Below, one piece after another: positions 12,235-26,500 of a DNA stretch of 64,000 bases. Location: positions 59,249,501 to 59,313,500 of the forward strand of contig NC_064820.1 in NCBI RefSeq assembly GCF_024166365.1, in the 5' to 3' direction. How positions within the stretch are numbered: position 1 is the stretch's first letter; every line of letters starts with the position of its first letter. The DNA is from Elephas maximus indicus. Its lineage: Eukaryota; Chordata; Mammalia; Proboscidea; Elephantidae. The translations under genes were made by a program, and so were the position numbers. The notes beneath the pieces were generated by a model that was not told the DNA's origin, ran no database searches, and saw only the letters and a program-made list of their open reading frames with translations.

Positions 12235-12575
12235 TAGTTTTATTGAGGGATAAATTACATACCGTAAAATTCAACCAACTCAAGTGTACAATTCAATGAT
12301 TTTGGAAATACATAGTTGTGCAACCATTAACCACAATCCACTTTTACAATATTTCTATCAGCCTAGAAAGTTTCCCCATGTCAAATTACAGTTAATCCAT
12401 GCCATCATCCCCAGTCCTGGGTAACCATTGTTTTGCTTTCTGTCTCTATAAATTTGCCCTTTCTAGACATCTCACATGAATGGAATCATACAACATGTAG
12501 TTCTTTCGTGCCTGGCTTGTTTCAGTTGGCGTAATGTTTTTGAGGTTCATCCATGTTGTGTCATTAGTTTACTCC
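12235..12575 (-). mobile_element. L1 3'-end fragment
   Basis: The antisense L1 pattern is well preserved: 'attgagggataaattacata', 'gtgcaaccattaacc', 'ctttctagacatctcacatg', 'tcatccatgttgtg'. Confidence 0.65.
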
Positions 12576-15500
12576 TGGATTTTCTTCCCTCTTCATGTTT
12601 ATTTGCAGTTTTCCTTTGAGAGGTGTTACAAAGGCCCTTGCCCATTTTTCTATTGGGTACTCATGAATTTTACAGGGGAGGGACGTAATCAGTTTCCTAT
12701 TAAATGAGGAGAATTCTGGCAGCACTGGGAAGGATGACTGTATTTGCATTCCTAAATCTAGGACAATCCATAAAAGTTTACTGCATAGAGGACTATAATA
12801 TGGCTCTGTGGAATAATTGTTTATTGTGTTTGAATCAAAACTTAGATTCCCCTCCTTAAGGAATGTCATAAATTTCTAATTTATTCTCTTAAAAAAGCTT
12901 CAAGTTAGTCCTTCAAAGTTGATGTAACTTGAGTGTAGTAGAAATAGATCATTTCTGGAACAAGATGGAGTATAAATAAATAAATGTTGTCGTACTCTAA
13001 CATTGCACTTGGTAGCTTGTTCTCTGTATAGAGAACCCTTAAAAAAGCCTCCATCCCTAATACAGACTGAGAGGTGTAAAACAGTTATTTAAAAATTAAA
13101 CCATATTCTTTGAACTTATTATTATCTCTGTGAAGATGGAAAAGCAGTCTGCAAGATCTACCCACGGGGAAAATCTCTCTATCTAAAAAAGAAAAATGTT
13201 GTAATTTGGCCCAAATTAACCATTATTGAATTTGTACTCCATGCTGTTTTGCTCAATCCAAGTTAACTCCAACAGAAATGAAAGCTCAGGTTTGGAAAAA
13301 GTTGCAGTTTCTTCAAGGTAGCGGAGAAACTCAAAGCTTGACATATCAAACAGGGTGCTAGAATGACTGAACAACGAAGTATGTGGTGTAGAAACATTTC
13401 CTTATTATGCCTCCTTCAGTCTTTTAAAGTACCCCCTTCTTCCTTTCTGCCCTCAGAGAGTGGTCTGTGGGTGATTTATCTTAAAGCTAAAGAAGCTAAA
13501 GTCAGGGTCTCTCATTTGTATGGGCTCCTAATTTTGTATTATTTCCTTAAAGAGAGAACCCCACATTATATAAGCTTCAGGCTCCACAAAACCTGAATAT
13601 ATGTCCCTACGACCAAGAATCTCTCTCACTCATTACAAAGGTCCTTTACTTCATGGAATAAGGATGGATATATTTCTACAAGTCTTCTTTTCCTATGACT
13701 TTATTCTGGACATCTTTTCAAGAATTAATACACAAATAATATTGTAAAAATAAATGATTTCCCTGGAATCCCATTATCTTAACAGGTTACCTATTTTTAT
13801 TCTTCTGTGGTACCTTCCAGTTTTTGTCCATGTCTATGTAACTTCACAATTATAATTATCCTAGGAGCCTAAAAAAGTTTTATCTTGATATAGTTCATTT
13901 TTACAAAATTCCATTTACTGCACCACAATCCTATACGCATCGCTTCGTAACATGCCCGTGACGCAGGCTATATTAACACAGCATCCAACAGAGACAGGGC
14001 AGCAGAAAAGGGCAAATGCCTGGCACTTCAATGGAATCTAGGGAAAATGACCCAGTGCTGGTACTCAGGAGGGTGGGTAAAAGATGTTAAACTGCAAGGG
14101 CCACAACTGGTTTGTTTACCACTCATGCTTAGTGCTTAGCACCGGGCCTGGCATCTAGTGAGTACTGAAATATTGACTGAGTGACTAATCCTGGACTCAA
14201 CTAACCCAGTTCTGCTTTGGTTTTTGGGTATGGAAGAAAATTCTAGATAACAGCAGGTCATTTTTTCCATTAAAGTAGAATGCTGCTTAGTTATTAACTG
14301 ATTGATTAATTCAACAATGTATACTGAGATCTATCACGACCAAACATAACATAAATGGATCACTTGGGATCAAGAGAGAGCCAGAGGAAAATCGTGAGAG
14401 AGTGAGTTCTTTTCCGCCTCTTTCCCAGGCCTGTAGTTTATGGCCTGAGATTAATAAGGAGAATGAAGACTTTTTTAATCTTTTGAAAAGATATTTTATT
14501 TTCACAGAAGAGTTGGGAAATATAGAAAAATGACCAAAAAAGGGAAGGCATAAAATTAGAGCTCTTTATTGTTAAATGGAAGGTCGTGATCCCAATCTCT
14601 GCCAGAACTGGGCTACACTAATCTGAAGTGTCACAGTCATTCTAAAATGTTCTCAGATGGAGAGGTCACAACAGTTTACCGTCACAATGGGATGATCATT
14701 TTAGGTTTCGGTTAACATAATTGACATATGCCTTCCTCTAGGATCAGAACACTAGGAAGGGCTCTTTGGGGACTGATGTGAGACACAGGCACAAAGTCAC
14801 TTGAGAAGCTTGACCCTGCAAAAGATGGAATCCAGCTTCCTCCTGCCCTGGGGTCAGTGCTTCATGGCAATAGCATTTCCCAGAAAAATGTAATTAAAAT
14901 CCAAGGCTTGTTTTTCTTCAAAATAATTTTGATTTAATTTTTTCTTTTATATAAAAAGACAACAAGTTACATTTCAGAGAATACTGTTTAGCTTATGAGG
15001 TTCCCGTCAGAGCTGTTTTGCAATATGTGTTTACATAATCTCAAATTAGGACAGCAGTCAACCGTAAAACTGGTGCCAGCCAGGCCGGATTATGCACGTG
15101 TAGGAGGATTAATTTCACTCTGGATCACAAACTAATGCAATATCCTATTGTTTAGGTGTGAACTAGATTTGGATTTGGTTCTGAACATTCAAACTGGGAG
15201 GAAATTGAGTTAAAACAGCAACAGTAACACTACATTCTAAAAAGCGATAGGTTAGGGCTTTATAAGGAAAACATGCAGCAGCAATATTTTCTGCTCTTAC
15301 CAGTGAGCTCAAACATTTGATATTTTAAATACTAATATTTAAATAAGTCAAGTCTTTGGAGAAAATATATTACAGAATCTTTCTGTCTGCACTGCCCAAT
15401 ATGTTACTAATTATCTCCCCTGTCAACCAGTGCGCTTTGTTGCCCAAGATTCACAGACGTGAATGCAAAATGCATTAAAAAAAAAAAAAAAAAAGTATAC

Positions 15501-16904
15501 AGAAGCAGTTAAAGACATCTTATAAAACTTAGAGGAAACTTTCCAAAATAAAAGCAATTATTTAAATTGATTCAGTTTGATGGTGAATGTACCAAATATC
15601 TAACATTCTGGACAGTTATTACAAGAAGGCTGAAAATGAGCTCTTGCTGTTTTACCTCTCAGGTTCCTTGACCAACACTCCCTGAGGAGCCCACCCAGAA
15701 GGGAGCTGCTTGTTTCTCCGTCTCTATCAGCCCCCAGAATACACTGCCTTGCATTATAGTTAATTATGTACAGGGGTCCTTTACCTAACTAAAAGTTCCT
15801 TTAGGATATGAATGATGTCTTAAACATCTCTGTCTCCCCAAAGCACTGAACACTGTAGTTTATGCAATTATTTACAGAAATGAACAAATCAAAGCATGAA
15901 TCAAAATTTCTCCAAATGAACTCCAAGGTGAAACAGAAAATTCTTCTGCTTCTACATTTAATAGCTGCCATGACGTTGTATTTGCAAAATATACTTGATG
16001 CAAATAAAGTGAGTATTTCCCTTTAACATAGTCCTTTTTTTATGGATAGATTTATTTCCTACTTCAAATACATTTTTTGGGTGTGATGATGAAACTGAAT
16101 TAGGGTAACACCCACAGATGCTAAACTTCGTTACATTTTCTTTAGCCTTCCTCGTTTGTTTAGTATTAGTACCCAGAGGCTTTCTAAGGAAGATCATGCT
16201 AAACAACCCATTTTAAACTTTATAATGTCCTCAGTTGTGTGTTAAACAAGCTAACGTCAGAGCAGCTAAGGTTTAACCACATCAAAGCAAAAGGAATGAA
16301 AAAAAAATTTAGTTAGAAAATTCAAAGAGATGACAGGAGAGGAAAGAAAGTCTAAAATTAACAGTGATGTGATCTGAATGAGCTCATATCTCATCATTGT
16401 AATGTGTGAGCCAGGAGATAAATGCTCACACACAAAGAGTTCTCTAACCAAGCCAAATAACGGGCCAAAGGAGTTGGTCTCATGGAAAGGAAATCAAGAA
16501 GGCAAAGCCGTTCAGCAGAAGTCTATCTAATACAGTATTCTGGAGGCTCTAAATTATCAAGAAAACAAAAGCAAAGATCTGCATTGCTTTTTAGTTTAGT
16601 TAATAATGCATTCTTTGTCTTATTCATCATTAAATGGGCAAAAAATCAGTTTTCCACGTGTTAAAACATTCAAGTACATTATCAAATGAAAGTGAATACA
16701 GTGAAATATCAAACAGAAACAGGACCCGATAATATGTTTCTGTGATACCCTGAGAATCTTTGTTGTAGCCACAACAACCCGACCACCTTATATCTCCCAA
16801 AGCAAAACCTAGCATGATTTTTCCTAGGACACACATTTCTATTCAGACAAGAAAATGAGAACGAAGAGGTGAGTGAATACGAGAAAGGCGAAGAGACTAA
16901 GATC
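12576..16904. other. SLC38A9 3' flank, no gene recognised
   Basis: Several short L2/MIR-like remnants are likely, for example 14120-14180 ('cttagcaccgggcctggcat') and 15790-15860. A poly(A) run lies at about 15478-15494. Open frames at 13363-13596, 15958-16206 and 16709-16906 show no protein family and are regarded as chance. Confidence 0.45.
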
Positions 16905-17422
16905 ATTCGTATTGCCCCTTTCCCTACTTTAATAAAAACACTTATTAATGGACTGCTTTTCTTCCCCTCGTTTTCAAATTACAGGCAATCCTCGGATTAT
17001 GAACAAGTGCGTCCCTAAATCTGTCTTTAAGTCGAATTTGTAGGTAAGTTGTCAGTCAAACGTTTGTCTTAGAATATGGTATACAGTGTACCTTTCTATG
17101 CAATAAAAAAAAATTAAAGGAACACTTCCAGATACACTAAAACATCTTTAACATAATAATAATGTTCTGATATGTGTCTAAAAGTAGCGCCCGTTTGTTA
17201 TTGCAAACCATTGTATGTACCTCAGATTCTTAACAGGCTTTTTGGGGGCTGATTCGTATCTACAGGTTGTATGTAAGTTGGATGTTCGTAACCCGGGAAC
17301 TGCCTGTTTCTTAGGAAAACATTTAGAATTACAGCAACAACAGCATTTACAGGTGAATTTATGTGGAACCGTTGTCAAAGCTCAAAATACCATCAAAGAT
17401 TTTAAGAAATCAGTTGAGTATT
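16905..17422 (-). other. SLC38A9: Probable SLC38A9 3' UTR with a candidate poly(A) signal
   Basis: The stop codon is followed on the minus strand by about 500 non-coding bases. An ATTAAA hexamer at 16928-16933 would place cleavage near 16905-16915, just before a T-rich stretch. No AATAAA occurs nearer on this strand; the next one is near 16046-16051. The UTR end is an inference from this hexamer. If correct, most of the UTR is a transposon-like element (16982-17306). Confidence 0.4.
16982..17306. mobile_element. Short DNA-transposon relic with terminal inverted repeats (MITE-like)
   Basis: The left end reads CAGGCAATCCTCGGATTATG and the right end, reverse-complemented, reads CAGGCAGTTCCCGGGTTACG. 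These are imperfect inverted repeats extending about 25 bp. A TA precedes the left end at 16980-16981 and TT follows the right end, compatible with a decayed TA target-site duplication of the Tc1/mariner/pogo type. The 325 bp have no meaningful ORF. The exact family is not recognised. It lies inside the presumed SLC38A9 3' UTR. Confidence 0.65.
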
Positions 17423-17588
17423 TCACATAAAAAACTGAACAATCAGGTTAGCCAGGCCCAAAATGATGATGAAAATGTGAAAGATTAACTTAGGCCATGT
17501 CAGACGTTCTTCTTGGTAGAGGGAAATGATATAGATGAGAGATGGATATATGAACACAAAGGCCAGGCCGCATGCTGCTCCTGAATAC
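17423..17588 (-). CDS. SLC38A9: SLC38A9 terminal coding exon: TM10 and TM11, stop
   Basis: The exon starts after CTTTGCAG, completes an Arg codon and encodes [20 protein letters not shown] (TM10), then [17 protein letters not shown], then TM11, ending [11 protein letters not shown] followed by TGA at 17423-17425. It is 54 residues long. The C-terminal tail after TM11 is only a few residues, as in other SLC38A9 orthologues. Confidence 0.97.
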
Positions 17589-20500
17589 CTGCAAAGTAAA
17601 AGCTTTCTGTGTTAATGTTCACCTTTTATTTAGTTTTTTCTGATTTACAATTATGGTATATATAGTACAATTTAAACCTTCCTCAGTCTGATATTGCAGC
17701 AAAATTATTTTTGATTCATGCATTGTTGACATAAAGCGTTTGGGCTTAAAATTTATTTCACTCGTTATCTAAGTTAATGTAAAATATTATTTCCCGTCCA
17801 TCTTTATAACATCTGCTTGACAAAGAGTTTTTCATTCATCCCTCAAATCTCCATATTTCCTCTGTGTCTCAGTGATTGTGGCCACTTCCTCAGAAACATG
17901 TGGAGATAGGTTTCCTATCTTTGATCTTTTATAAACAAATTATGCATTCTGAGGTTTTGAGGCACCGTTAGCATCTGTTTAAGAATGAGAACAGATGAGT
18001 GTCTCAGTGACAGTTCAGTATAATTATCAAAGATAATAACAAAAATACTTAAACATGGGACTGTGACAGAGAAGCCTGCACTTTCTTTTCCCTTTCCCTA
18101 TACTTGTGTTCTCTTGAAGAACAGCATAATAGGGACTTGTAAACCCATTATGTGCAATAAGCACAAGGCTAATAATTTCCCCTCTTGCTTCTTGCTACTT
18201 TCTTAGGTAAGGACCTTCAAAGAAGTGACTCAGCCCTGCCGTCCATAAGTTAAAGAGGAGAAATCAGATCATTCTAAACCTCAGTCTCCCATAAGAATCC
18301 AAGGTCACAACTCTTAACTTTATTGCCACTCATTTCAACCTGTCACAACTTTTTTAGGGAAAAGACGATAAGGAAAGCACCATCTCAGACCTAAACTCTT
18401 ACCTAAACTTTTACTTTCTGACTATAATTGACAATGAAATATGTTCTTGAATAGAAATGGTTTAGGGAAGTTAGGACACAGCCTTGACATATAAGGACCT
18501 TCCTGGTGCCCCCAAGAAGTTATACAGTTATATATCTAAAACAACCCTTTATTTTGGATAAAGAGAAAACATAACATGGTGGAAGACGACAGGAAAAAGA
18601 AAGGGTAAAAGTGAAAGACTTGAGGCTAAGGGACAATGGGCTTCTAGTATTAGTTCTCCACTAGGGATAAACAGAAATGGAAAATAATAAGCACCTTAAC
18701 TGACACCAGGGAACTATATTTGAATGTTACAGTTTTAAAACCTAACAGGAATTTCACACAATTAAATTAAAACAACAACAGGACAAGCCTAAATATAAAG
18801 ACCCATATACGAAGGGGCACAGTTCCCTTAGAGGTGGTACCTTATGATTCCTCCTATGTTTGGATAGAAACAGGCCATGCTCACTCCAGCTCCCACAATA
18901 ATTAGATTAAGAACCAGCACGTGGAAAATGCTAGAAGTTGAGAAGGCAGGTTGTGGGAAAGAAAAATAAATAAATAAAATCAGGCAAATTATAACCACTA
19001 ACATGAGAATAAAATTCATTACTAACATCTTTAAAATGAGAAATGTCTTAAGCTTGACAGTAAAATCATGGCAAAGTTAGTAAGCAACAACAGTAATCAA
19101 GGCTGGCAATTGGGCAGTGAAATTGGTTCTTTTGTGCAATTATATAAATAGGTTAAATTTTGTAGAAGCAAACTGGTGTGTATATCAGAGTTCACACTCC
19201 TTATTCCCATAATTCCATTTAGAATATCTTAAGGAAATAATCAAAACCATGAAAAAAGCTATTAACATAAATACATTTATGGAACAACAGAAGTGTCCTA
19301 GATGTACGGCAAGACAAAAATTTACTTGATGGAATGCATTAAAAATTATTAAAAATAGTATCATTATTACCTCGATGGTAAAAAGCCACCTAGGTAACTT
19401 GGAAAAAAGCTAGCTCTATAACTGTAAGTATAATAAGATTTTCACTGTACAAGAAAATCTGAAAACATCTGAAAGAAATACACTGAAAATGGAGTAATGA
19501 TTGTGTTAGGATCTGAGATCCAGGTAATTCTTCCTCCTTTCTATATTTAACAAGGTTTTTTTTAAAAGTGATATTTTAATTTTAATCAAAAATAAATTAT
19601 ATTAAGGGCATGGCACATGGGTAGGTTTTTGCTTTTCAATGCAACCACTTAAAACTACTCACTATTTACCATGAATAGAATATCTACTAAATGCCTTAAC
19701 TAGATATTAAGAATTCAAAGGTTTGGGAATCAATTTTGGGCATAAGTAAAAATAACGCCAATGAAGTGTGATGTTTAAGAAATAACCCTACCTTCCCCCC
19801 ACCCCCACCCCCAGATTCTCAAAAGCCAAGTTTACACATAAAAGCAACTTTTGGAGTCCCAGTTATCAAAAGTCAATTAATTCCAGAAAAAATTAAAAAT
19901 AAGAAAAATTATTTATACAGATAGGTGGTTAGTCACATATCCTGATGAATTACAAAGATATTTAGGCTTTCAGATATTACTATGTATCCAGAAACACCAA
20001 CCTTAAAATTGCTAAGTTTTGAGACATAGGCTGAGCCTTTGATATATTTGTATTGTACAATGAGACAACATTGTGCATTTTCCAAAGCAGTGATTCTCCA
20101 AGTGTGATCACAAACCCCAGGAGTTGCCAAATCCCTTCAGGGAGTCCCTGAGAGAAAAGCCATTTTCATAATAATATAAGACATTATTTCCTCTGTAAAA
20201 GCAATGGTGTGTAAAAGTGTTGGCCCATTAGCAAGGATCATGGCAGCTGCACCTATCTGTTCCACTAGATACTATATTCTTTACTGCCACATGCTCATCC
20301 TGCCCCCCCTGAAAAAAGTTTCATTAAAAGATGCCCTTGATAAAGGAGTAAAAATTATTAATTTTATTAAATTTCATGCCTTGAGTGCATTTTTTTTTTT
20401 AATATTCTGCATGGTTGATGAAATGGGTAAACCCATTGCCATTAAGTCAATTCCAATTCATAGAGACCCTACAGGATGTAGCAGAACTGCCCCACTCAGT

Positions 20501-23500
20501 TTCCAAGGCTGTAATCTTTATGGAAGCAGACTGCCACATCTTTCTCCTGTGGAGCAGCTCATTGGTTCAAACCACTGACCTTTTAGTTAGCAGCTGAGCT
20601 CTTAACCACTGTGCCACCAGAGCTCTTTGATGAAATGGGTAGTACATAATAAAGCACCTCTGCTGTACACTGAAGTTCAATTGTGGGCTTGAGGGAACAG
20701 TTCTTGTGTGACTGAGCTGGACGGCAACCTAGTTGATTTTTTCAAGGAACACTATTTTGACTTGGAAGACAGTCAAACTATGGTCATTCAGACTTGAGTA
20801 TCTGACAGACATTTTCTTGAAAATGAATGATGTGAGCCTGCCGCTTCAAGGAAAACAACTGGCAGCTGCCAATAATAAAATTTGAGCTTTCAAGTAAAAA
20901 CTAGAATTTTGAAGAACCCGTATTCATTATTCTGAGCTTGACAGTTTCCCAATATTTAAAAACTTTTATGAAGAAATTGGTGGTAATATTAACCAATATG
21001 AGTTTTGACATTGTAAAATGAAACGTGTCAGCATTTGGAAGATCTGCGGAACTCAGTCAACCAAATATTTTCCAAATGAGCAAATATGATGTTACAAAAT
21101 CAGGCATGAGTAAAAGATCCAAATTGCAAGACAGACCAATGGGTTTTAATGTAACCAAGTTTCAGATTCCACATTGCAACTAACCTTTAAGAATCTACCA
21201 CTTGTCAAGTTTTAGCACAGCATCAAGGAAGAAAATCCACAATTATCTGAAAAGGCTATTAAAAACACCCCTTCTTCTTCTAACTATGCATCTGTGTGAG
21301 GCTGGGAATTCTTCATATATTTAAATGAAAACAACATACCACAATAGATTGAATGTAGAAGAAGATACGAGAATCCAGTTGTCTACTAATAAATTATACA
21401 TGAAAAAGATTTACAAAAATGTAAAACAAATTTTTATTAATTTTTTTGTTTTAGAAATAATTATTTTCCATAAAAAATATCTATGGTAACAAATAATGAT
21501 TTTATTATTGCTATTTTTAAAGTAGTTAATAAATATTTTTAAAAATCTGTGTAATTTTTCATATGGTAACTATTGATAGATATAACCCACATAAACAAAA
21601 GCTCTTGGGGGTCCTCAACAAGCTTTAAGAGCGTAAAGGGGTTCTGAGACTCAATAGCATGTTCCAAAGTATGCTGTTTGTAGGGTACTTGAAACTGTGG
21701 ATATGTGTGTTCTTGGTGGTAGGGGAAGAAATGTAATTTTAACATTCTAACAGCCACCATTCTGCAAAATAATGGCAGAAAACAGGAATAATGTATTTGA
21801 TTAGAATTTTTTCATCTATTACTTCACCGTATTTATTTTATTTTGGTGAATGTAAATACAGCATAGGGTGTAAACACAACAGGAGTCTTATGTTTACTGA
21901 AATCCAACCTTCTAGATGAGCAATAATAGAACTGTAGCTGCTGCTGTTAAATCAATGCTAGAGACCTAGTAACTCTTGACTTTTGCATTTTGCTGATTTC
22001 TACATCAAAATACTTATAACTAAAATTATTTATTTAATGAGGAGACAGACTGTGTCAGTTCAAATAAGAACTAAGAGCACCTATTTAGTTGGTTGCTGCA
22101 AATACAATTTTTTTTCCAAATTTTATTCAAAAGTTTTCTTCATTTAAGACAATTTATATCCAATAAAATATGTTAGGACTAGGTACTTTTCACTAGAAAG
22201 AACCCATAATAAAATTAAAAAATTTAAGATCAGTAGTTAACTAAGGGTCCACGAGGAGGCTTCAGGGAGGCCCTGAAACAGCATCTGTAAATGCCTCTTG
22301 AATGAGGATGACTAGATTTGAACATATCTTCAAAGAGACTAACAACCGTTTTATCCTCAATACCAAAAAAACCCATTGCCGTCGAGTCGATTCTGACTCA
22401 AAGAGAACCTATAGGACAGACTAGAACTGGCCCACAGAAGTTTCCAAGGAGCGCCTGATGGATTTGAACTGCTGACCTTTTGGTTAGCAGTCGTAGCTCT
22501 TAACAACTATGCCACCAGGGTTTCCTCTACCCTCAATAAGAGATTAGAAATTATAGCAGTAGTTACAGAAGCAGTTAAGAATTTAAGCTCAGTTACATAT
22601 TTCACCTTCAATTCCAAACCACTAGTCGTTTATGTAAAAATGCATGAATGTTAATAAGTATATAACTAAATACCAATAACCAATAATTAAAATAAAGGAC
22701 TTGCTTCTCAAAAGCCACACATTGCCAACACAAGTACTAAATACTATAAACAAACACCTTGGCAACACGTAGATGAAGGGCAACTAAATCAGGAGATAAA
22801 TATAACCGGCATTGGAGCTAATATAACTACTGGAAGGACTGCACCTTAAGTGGCTCTGGACAAGGGAGTGGCTTTCTATTTTTAAAGATCTCTGGGGAAA
22901 AGGATACCAATGATCTATCCTTAGTAACCGTTTTCATTAGGCAAAATTTTACAGCATAAGGATCAGTCACACTTTTTTAAACTGACCTGTTTGCACAGTC
23001 ATTTGTTGCTTGGCACATCTTGCTGGTCAAGAGAAGAGTCCTTACCTAGGATAAATGTCACCGAAGACATGGCCCAATAGCTGGACACGAGCTAAATAGC
23101 CTAGGAGCGGGTATACTGTCATCATCTGGAACAGCAGGAATATCCTCGCAACGAAGGACAGGATGTCACTGCTAGGGAAGTTGTCTAAAAAATTCTAATT
23201 CAAGAAAGATGGTGAGATAATGTTAAAAATCAAAGTCCGTATATATGATTTTATAAAACGGAATGTCTTGCTTATTTTGAACATAGGTGCTACTCAAATT
23301 GTGGTTTGTGGACTGGTGCTGGTCCACAGACTGTTGGTTAACTACTCTACAGTCAGCACAGAAATTGAAAGTGTTTAGAAACTTTCACGAAATCTGACAT
23401 TATCAACTTTTTATTCTATTTTACAAAAATATCAGTCTGCAATGGGTTTTACATTAAATAAATAAAACACATTTCCCTTCATTACAGAGGGTTTGAGAAG

Positions 23501-26500
23501 TACTGCTGTAAAAGGTTCAAGCATAATATACAGATTGGTTTTAATATATTTAAATGGCTAATTTAATTCGATGCTCTTTCACCCTCACTAGCTCTTGCTT
23601 TTCCTCCTCTGAAGCACGGCAGCCCCTTCAAAGTAAATAACTCCAGAATAAGGGAGAGTATACCCATTGACCAGTACCACTATTTACGGTCCATTACTGA
23701 ATAGAAAAGATTTATTTCTACCTGTTTCATGATCATTTTCTTCATTTTACTTTGGTCTCTAAAAAAAAGTTAATCGCTCAGAATTTTTGTTTTTAAATTT
23801 TTTCTTTTCAAATACAAATACCACAGTTATTCCTATTCCTACGGGAGTGGGCTTTATATGGGGCTGTTCACATCAGGGAAATTTCCAGCAAACATTCAGC
23901 TGCCAAAGAACTTTTTGAATCAAGGAAGTCAAGAGTAAAAGAACATTTCAAGCCACCATGAGAGTAATAACTCAAATCTATTTTTCTTATAAAGATGTGG
24001 ACATAATTAAGCCTATTCTGCTGAAATAACCTTTATAACTCATATCGCATTGTATATTCTACTGTATTCTAAAGCAGGATTTTCTAACTAGGAAGTCACC
24101 TGTAAAATGCTATTTGTTGTGAGAAATTCTTCAGTCACATAAGCTAGAGACTATACTATTCCTAGCTTTATGATAGGCACAAATCAGAGAAAATATTTCT
24201 TGAGGCAACTTTTTAGCAGAATTTTTCCTTTATTCTTTCTCTCTGTCTGCCTCTCTCTCTTTTGCTTTTTCATTGAACAGCCAAATAATCTTTATTTGAT
24301 TTGCTGCCTGCCATTTAATACCAAAATGAGAGCCAGACCTATCATTGGGTCCTGATGAACTAAGACACCAGCTTATCCAGCTTACCCAGTATTTCCAGAT
24401 CTGGGCTTTGGAAAATAAGGGAGTTGACTGAACGCATTCTCTGAGGAGATTTTATAAATTCATGAGGACCACTAGCAATAGTTCTCCATACAAAGAGAAA
24501 TAATATGCAATTAATAGTAATTATTTATTTAACCACCGTAAGTTGACAAGCAGGGAGCACATTATTTCAGACAGTCCATCCAAAATCTATCGGAGTATGT
24601 GTTAGACTATTTTATGAGAACTGAGGAAACTGAGACTCAGAAAGGATGGGGAAGGTGCCTAAATTCCCACGAGGACAGTAATTAGTACAGATGGTATTCA
24701 AACACAGGATTGCCTGATATTATGTTCTTGTTACTGTATCACCTGACTGTTATGCATATGTGAAGGTATAAACAACCAGAGAAGGTACATAGTGCCTTAC
24801 CTGCTCAATGCAATCTTTGGATAATGGCGGTGAAGGAAATGAAGCAAAAACTAGGACTCCAATATAAAGATAAGTCAATGTCACCAGCATATAAGCAACG
24901 GATAGGTCCCTCACCTGTAAATAAAGAATAACTCTCCCACAATACTGAATAAATTTATAAGAAAGTCTATCTTACTATTATATTGGGCAAATCTGCTGCA
25001 AAAGACCTCTTTAAAGTGTTGAAAGGCAAAGTCAGTTTGAAGACTAAGGTGTGTCTAACCCAAGCCATGGTATTTTCAATTGCCTTGTATGCATCCAAAA
25101 GCTGAAAAATGAATAAGGAAGACCAAAGAACTGACACCTTTGAATTGTGGTATTGGTGAAGAATATTGAATATACCATGGACTGCCAGAAGAATGAACAA
25201 GTCTGCCTTGGAAGAGCGACAGCCAGAGTGCTCCTTAGGAGTGAGGATGGTGAGACCTTGTCTTAGATACTTTGGACGTGTTACCAGCAGGGACCAGTCC
25301 TTGGAGAGGGACATCATGCTTGGTAAGGTAGAGGGTTAGCAAAAAAGAGGAAGACCCTCAACAAGATAGATTGACACAGTGGCTGCAACAATGGGCTCAA
25401 ACACAGCAATGATTGTAGGGATGGTGCAGGACTGGGAAGCGCTTTGTTCTTTTGTACACAGTCTCCACCAGTCAGAACCCATTCAACAGCACCTAACAAT
25501 AAGTCTACCTGAATAGGCTAAATAAGAAGGCTGAAAAAAAACCACAGTATTTATATTTTTCATGTGTGTGTATATATTTTAGCCACCCAATCTTTTCAAA
25601 GAAAGTAGTTAAAACAAAATTCACATTTTTTACCTTTAGTCAGTCAAACATTTTTTTTTTGCTAGTCTGGAGTACGTACATGTTGGCAGACTTAGAAAGT
25701 TAACATAAATGGTGGTTTAACACGGGTGAAATTCTGACTGATTTCAAGGCAATTCATTTATCAAATTATAAAATATTTAGCTAAAATAATAAAGCTACAC
25801 CCTATCAAGAAAGTAAGCATAAGCCACTTTCTGTTATGACCTGTAAAACTTAAGTTTTTTCTCTTAGAAAAATAAATCGTTAAATAGTCAATTTAATCGT
25901 TAATTAAATATTAAAACATATTTAAAAAAGAAGGAAAGCTAGTTAAAGAGCAGACAATAAACAGGTATTAAAGATGAGTTTAATAAATCTAAACAGTAAA
26001 CAAAAGGAAATCAAGAGGCAGCTGTTCAAACAGCTGCACACTGTTATTACTGGAGTCAGTAAACACAGAACATTAAATAAAGCAACTGCTTTCTTCCACT
26101 GCTGTTCCCACCCTCCCAATCTCTCATCCCCATGCGAAGTAAAACGCTCAAGATATTTAATGCAGCCAGCTGTCAGATCCAAATAGAACAGGCCTCATAG
26201 CTGACAGATCTGGTCTCCATCACCACTGAAGTTAGAGCCAAACAATTCAGCACAACTAAATTGTGGCAAGGAGCCTACTCATATTTTTTGTTTTAAATAT
26301 AAATTACTCTGAAAGCTAAGAAAACAGATTAGGAAAAAATTATATACATTTTTACTTCACTGTTCTCTTGGATAACACAATAAGAAAACTGAACATTTGG
26401 TGTTACAGAACATTTCTGAGTTTTTGGACAATCTTCCAGCTTAAATGGGCAAAGCAACAGCAGACAGTTAAAAACTTGAGTGTTGATAAATTCACTTAAA

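Noticed and set aside
20204-20578. 124-codon frame as a host gene
   Set aside because: It runs from Charlie transposon sequence into an inserted SINE.
25943-26186. Open frames on both strands over the same 240 bp
   Set aside because: No family resemblance; intronic, and likely chance absence of stops.
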